From Devosia sp. (GTDB lineage: Bacteria > Pseudomonadota > Alphaproteobacteria > Rhizobiales > Devosiaceae): a stretch of DNA of 6,663 bases. Below are positions 5,834 through 6,663 of the stretch, in pieces. Under the pieces are notes generated by a model. It made no database searches and was not told the origin of the DNA. It saw only the letters and a list, made by a program, of their open reading frames with translations. The position numbers and the translations under genes are program-made. Each line of letters begins with the position of its first letter. Position 1 is the first letter of the stretch. The DNA is taken from positions 1-6,663 of the forward strand of contig JAQGJI010000163.1 in the NCBI GenBank assembly GCA_028290685.1. The letters run 5' to 3'.

Positions 5834-6663
5834 ATGGATATCATCACTTCGCTGGGGCTGGGCTTTTCGGTCGCGCTCGACCCCATGAACATCCTGTACT
5901 GCTTTATCGGCGTGCTGCTGGGCACCCTGGTCGGCGTGCTGCCCGGGATCGGGCCGACGGCAACCATTGCCATGCTGCTGCCGATCACCTTTTCACTCTC
6001 GCCCGCCGGGGCGCTGATCATGCTGGCGGGCATCTATTACGGCGCGCAATATGGCGGCTCCACCACGGCCATCCTGATCAATTTGCCGGGGGAAAGCTCC
6101 TCGGCGGTGACGGCGATCGATGGCTACCAGATGGCCAAGAAGGGCCGGGCGGGGCAGGCGCTGGCAACGGCGGCCCTGGGCTCGTTTTTTGCCGGAACGG
6201 TGGCGACGCTGCTGCTGGCGTTCTTTGCGCCACCGCTGGCGCGAGCGGCGCTCAACTTCGGGGCCCCGGAATATTTCGCGCTGATCGTTCTGGGCCTGCT
6301 GGTCTCGATTGCCCTGGCGCATGGCTCCATTCTCAAGGCGCTCGGCATGATCGTGCTGGGGCTGCTGCTGGGAATGGTGGGGCAGGATATCTATACCGGC
6401 CAGCCGCGCTTCACCTTGGGCATACGCGAGCTTTATTCGGGGCTGAACTTCGTTTCGGTGGCCGTGGGCGTGTTCGGCGTGGCCGAAATCCTGCGCAATC
6501 TGGAGAACGAAAAAGGCCGCGACGTGATGGTCAAGTCCGTCAAGGGGCTGTGGCTCAGCATGACCGATTTCAAGCGCATCGTCGCGCCCGTGCTGCGCGG
6601 CACGGTGCTCGGATCGCTGCTGGGCGTGCTGCCGGGGGGCGGCCATATCCTGTCCTCCTTTGC
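5834..6663 (+). CDS. tctA: TTT-family large membrane subunit TctA (cut by window edge)
   Basis: The first 276 residues of the main permease of the TTT system; complete TctA proteins have about 500 residues and 9-12 membrane helices, so roughly 55 percent is present. The ATG at 5834 has AGGAA seven bases upstream, overlapping the tctB stop codon, which indicates tight coupling. The family's internal duplication is visible: GVLPGIGP at 34-41 in the first half is echoed by GVLPGGGH at 264-271 opening the second half. Between them lie the conserved GIYYGAQYGGSTTAILINLPGE region (67-86 and just after), several hydrophobic helices (about 109-132, 146-182 and 205-220) and a charged cytoplasmic-like stretch at about 221-250. 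The subunit forms the secondary, ion-gradient-driven translocation path fed by TctC. No frameshift or missing motif is seen up to the edge. Substrate cannot be deduced. Confidence 0.95.
   Translation, partial: MDIITSLGLGFSVALDPMNILYCFIGVLLGTLVGVLPGIGPTATIAMLLPITFSLSPAGALIMLAGIYYGAQYGGSTTAILINLPGESSSAVTAIDGYQMAKKGRAGQALATAALGSFFAGTVATLLLAFFAPPLARAALNFGAPEYFALIVLGLLVSIALAHGSILKALGMIVLGLLLGMVGQDIYTGQPRFTLGIRELYSGLNFVSVAVGVFGVAEILRNLENEKGRDVMVKSVKGLWLSMTDFKRIVAPVLRGTVLGSLLGVLPGGGHILSSF

Overview
The window is GC-rich, with heavy GC bias at third codon positions that produces long open frames on the opposite strand. Gene content and style point to an alphaproteobacterium, probably Hyphomicrobiales (Devosia-like is a guess from style only). 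It looks like ordinary chromosome: no RNA gene, insertion sequence, integrase or CRISPR array was seen.

Layout: (1) 1-689, minus strand, the N-terminal 229 residues of an HrpB-type DEAH-box helicase, cut by the left edge. (2) 690-846, a short gap with no clear terminator. (3) 847-4055, minus strand, a two-gene operon: a DctB-like membrane histidine kinase followed by a DctD/NtrC-type sigma-54 response regulator, with kinase stop and regulator start overlapping in GTGA. (4) 4056-4239, a compact divergent control region. It holds two 14-bp palindromes of the form GGCAAG-WW-CTTGCC, 33 bp apart centre to centre, and then a near-consensus -24/-12 sigma-54 promoter (TGGCAC-N5-TTGCA) firing rightward. 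(5) 4240-6663, plus strand, a tripartite tricarboxylate transporter (TTT) operon: tctC (periplasmic binding protein), a 141-bp gap with strong hairpins, tctB (small membrane subunit) and tctA (large membrane subunit, cut by the right edge).

The parts fit one circuit. The kinase probably senses an organic anion through its periplasmic PDC/Cache-like domain and phosphorylates the regulator at Asp54. The regulator would bind the two palindromes about 87 and 120 bp upstream of the predicted transcription start and drive sigma-54 polymerase to make the transporter. The distal palindrome lies next to the kinase ribosome-binding site, so the same sites could also control the kinase-regulator operon. 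The best-known TTT systems (TctDE, BctDE) use OmpR-type regulators; a complete DctBD-type sigma-54 circuit with visible operators and promoter is the most notable thing here. The substrate cannot be read from the sequence.
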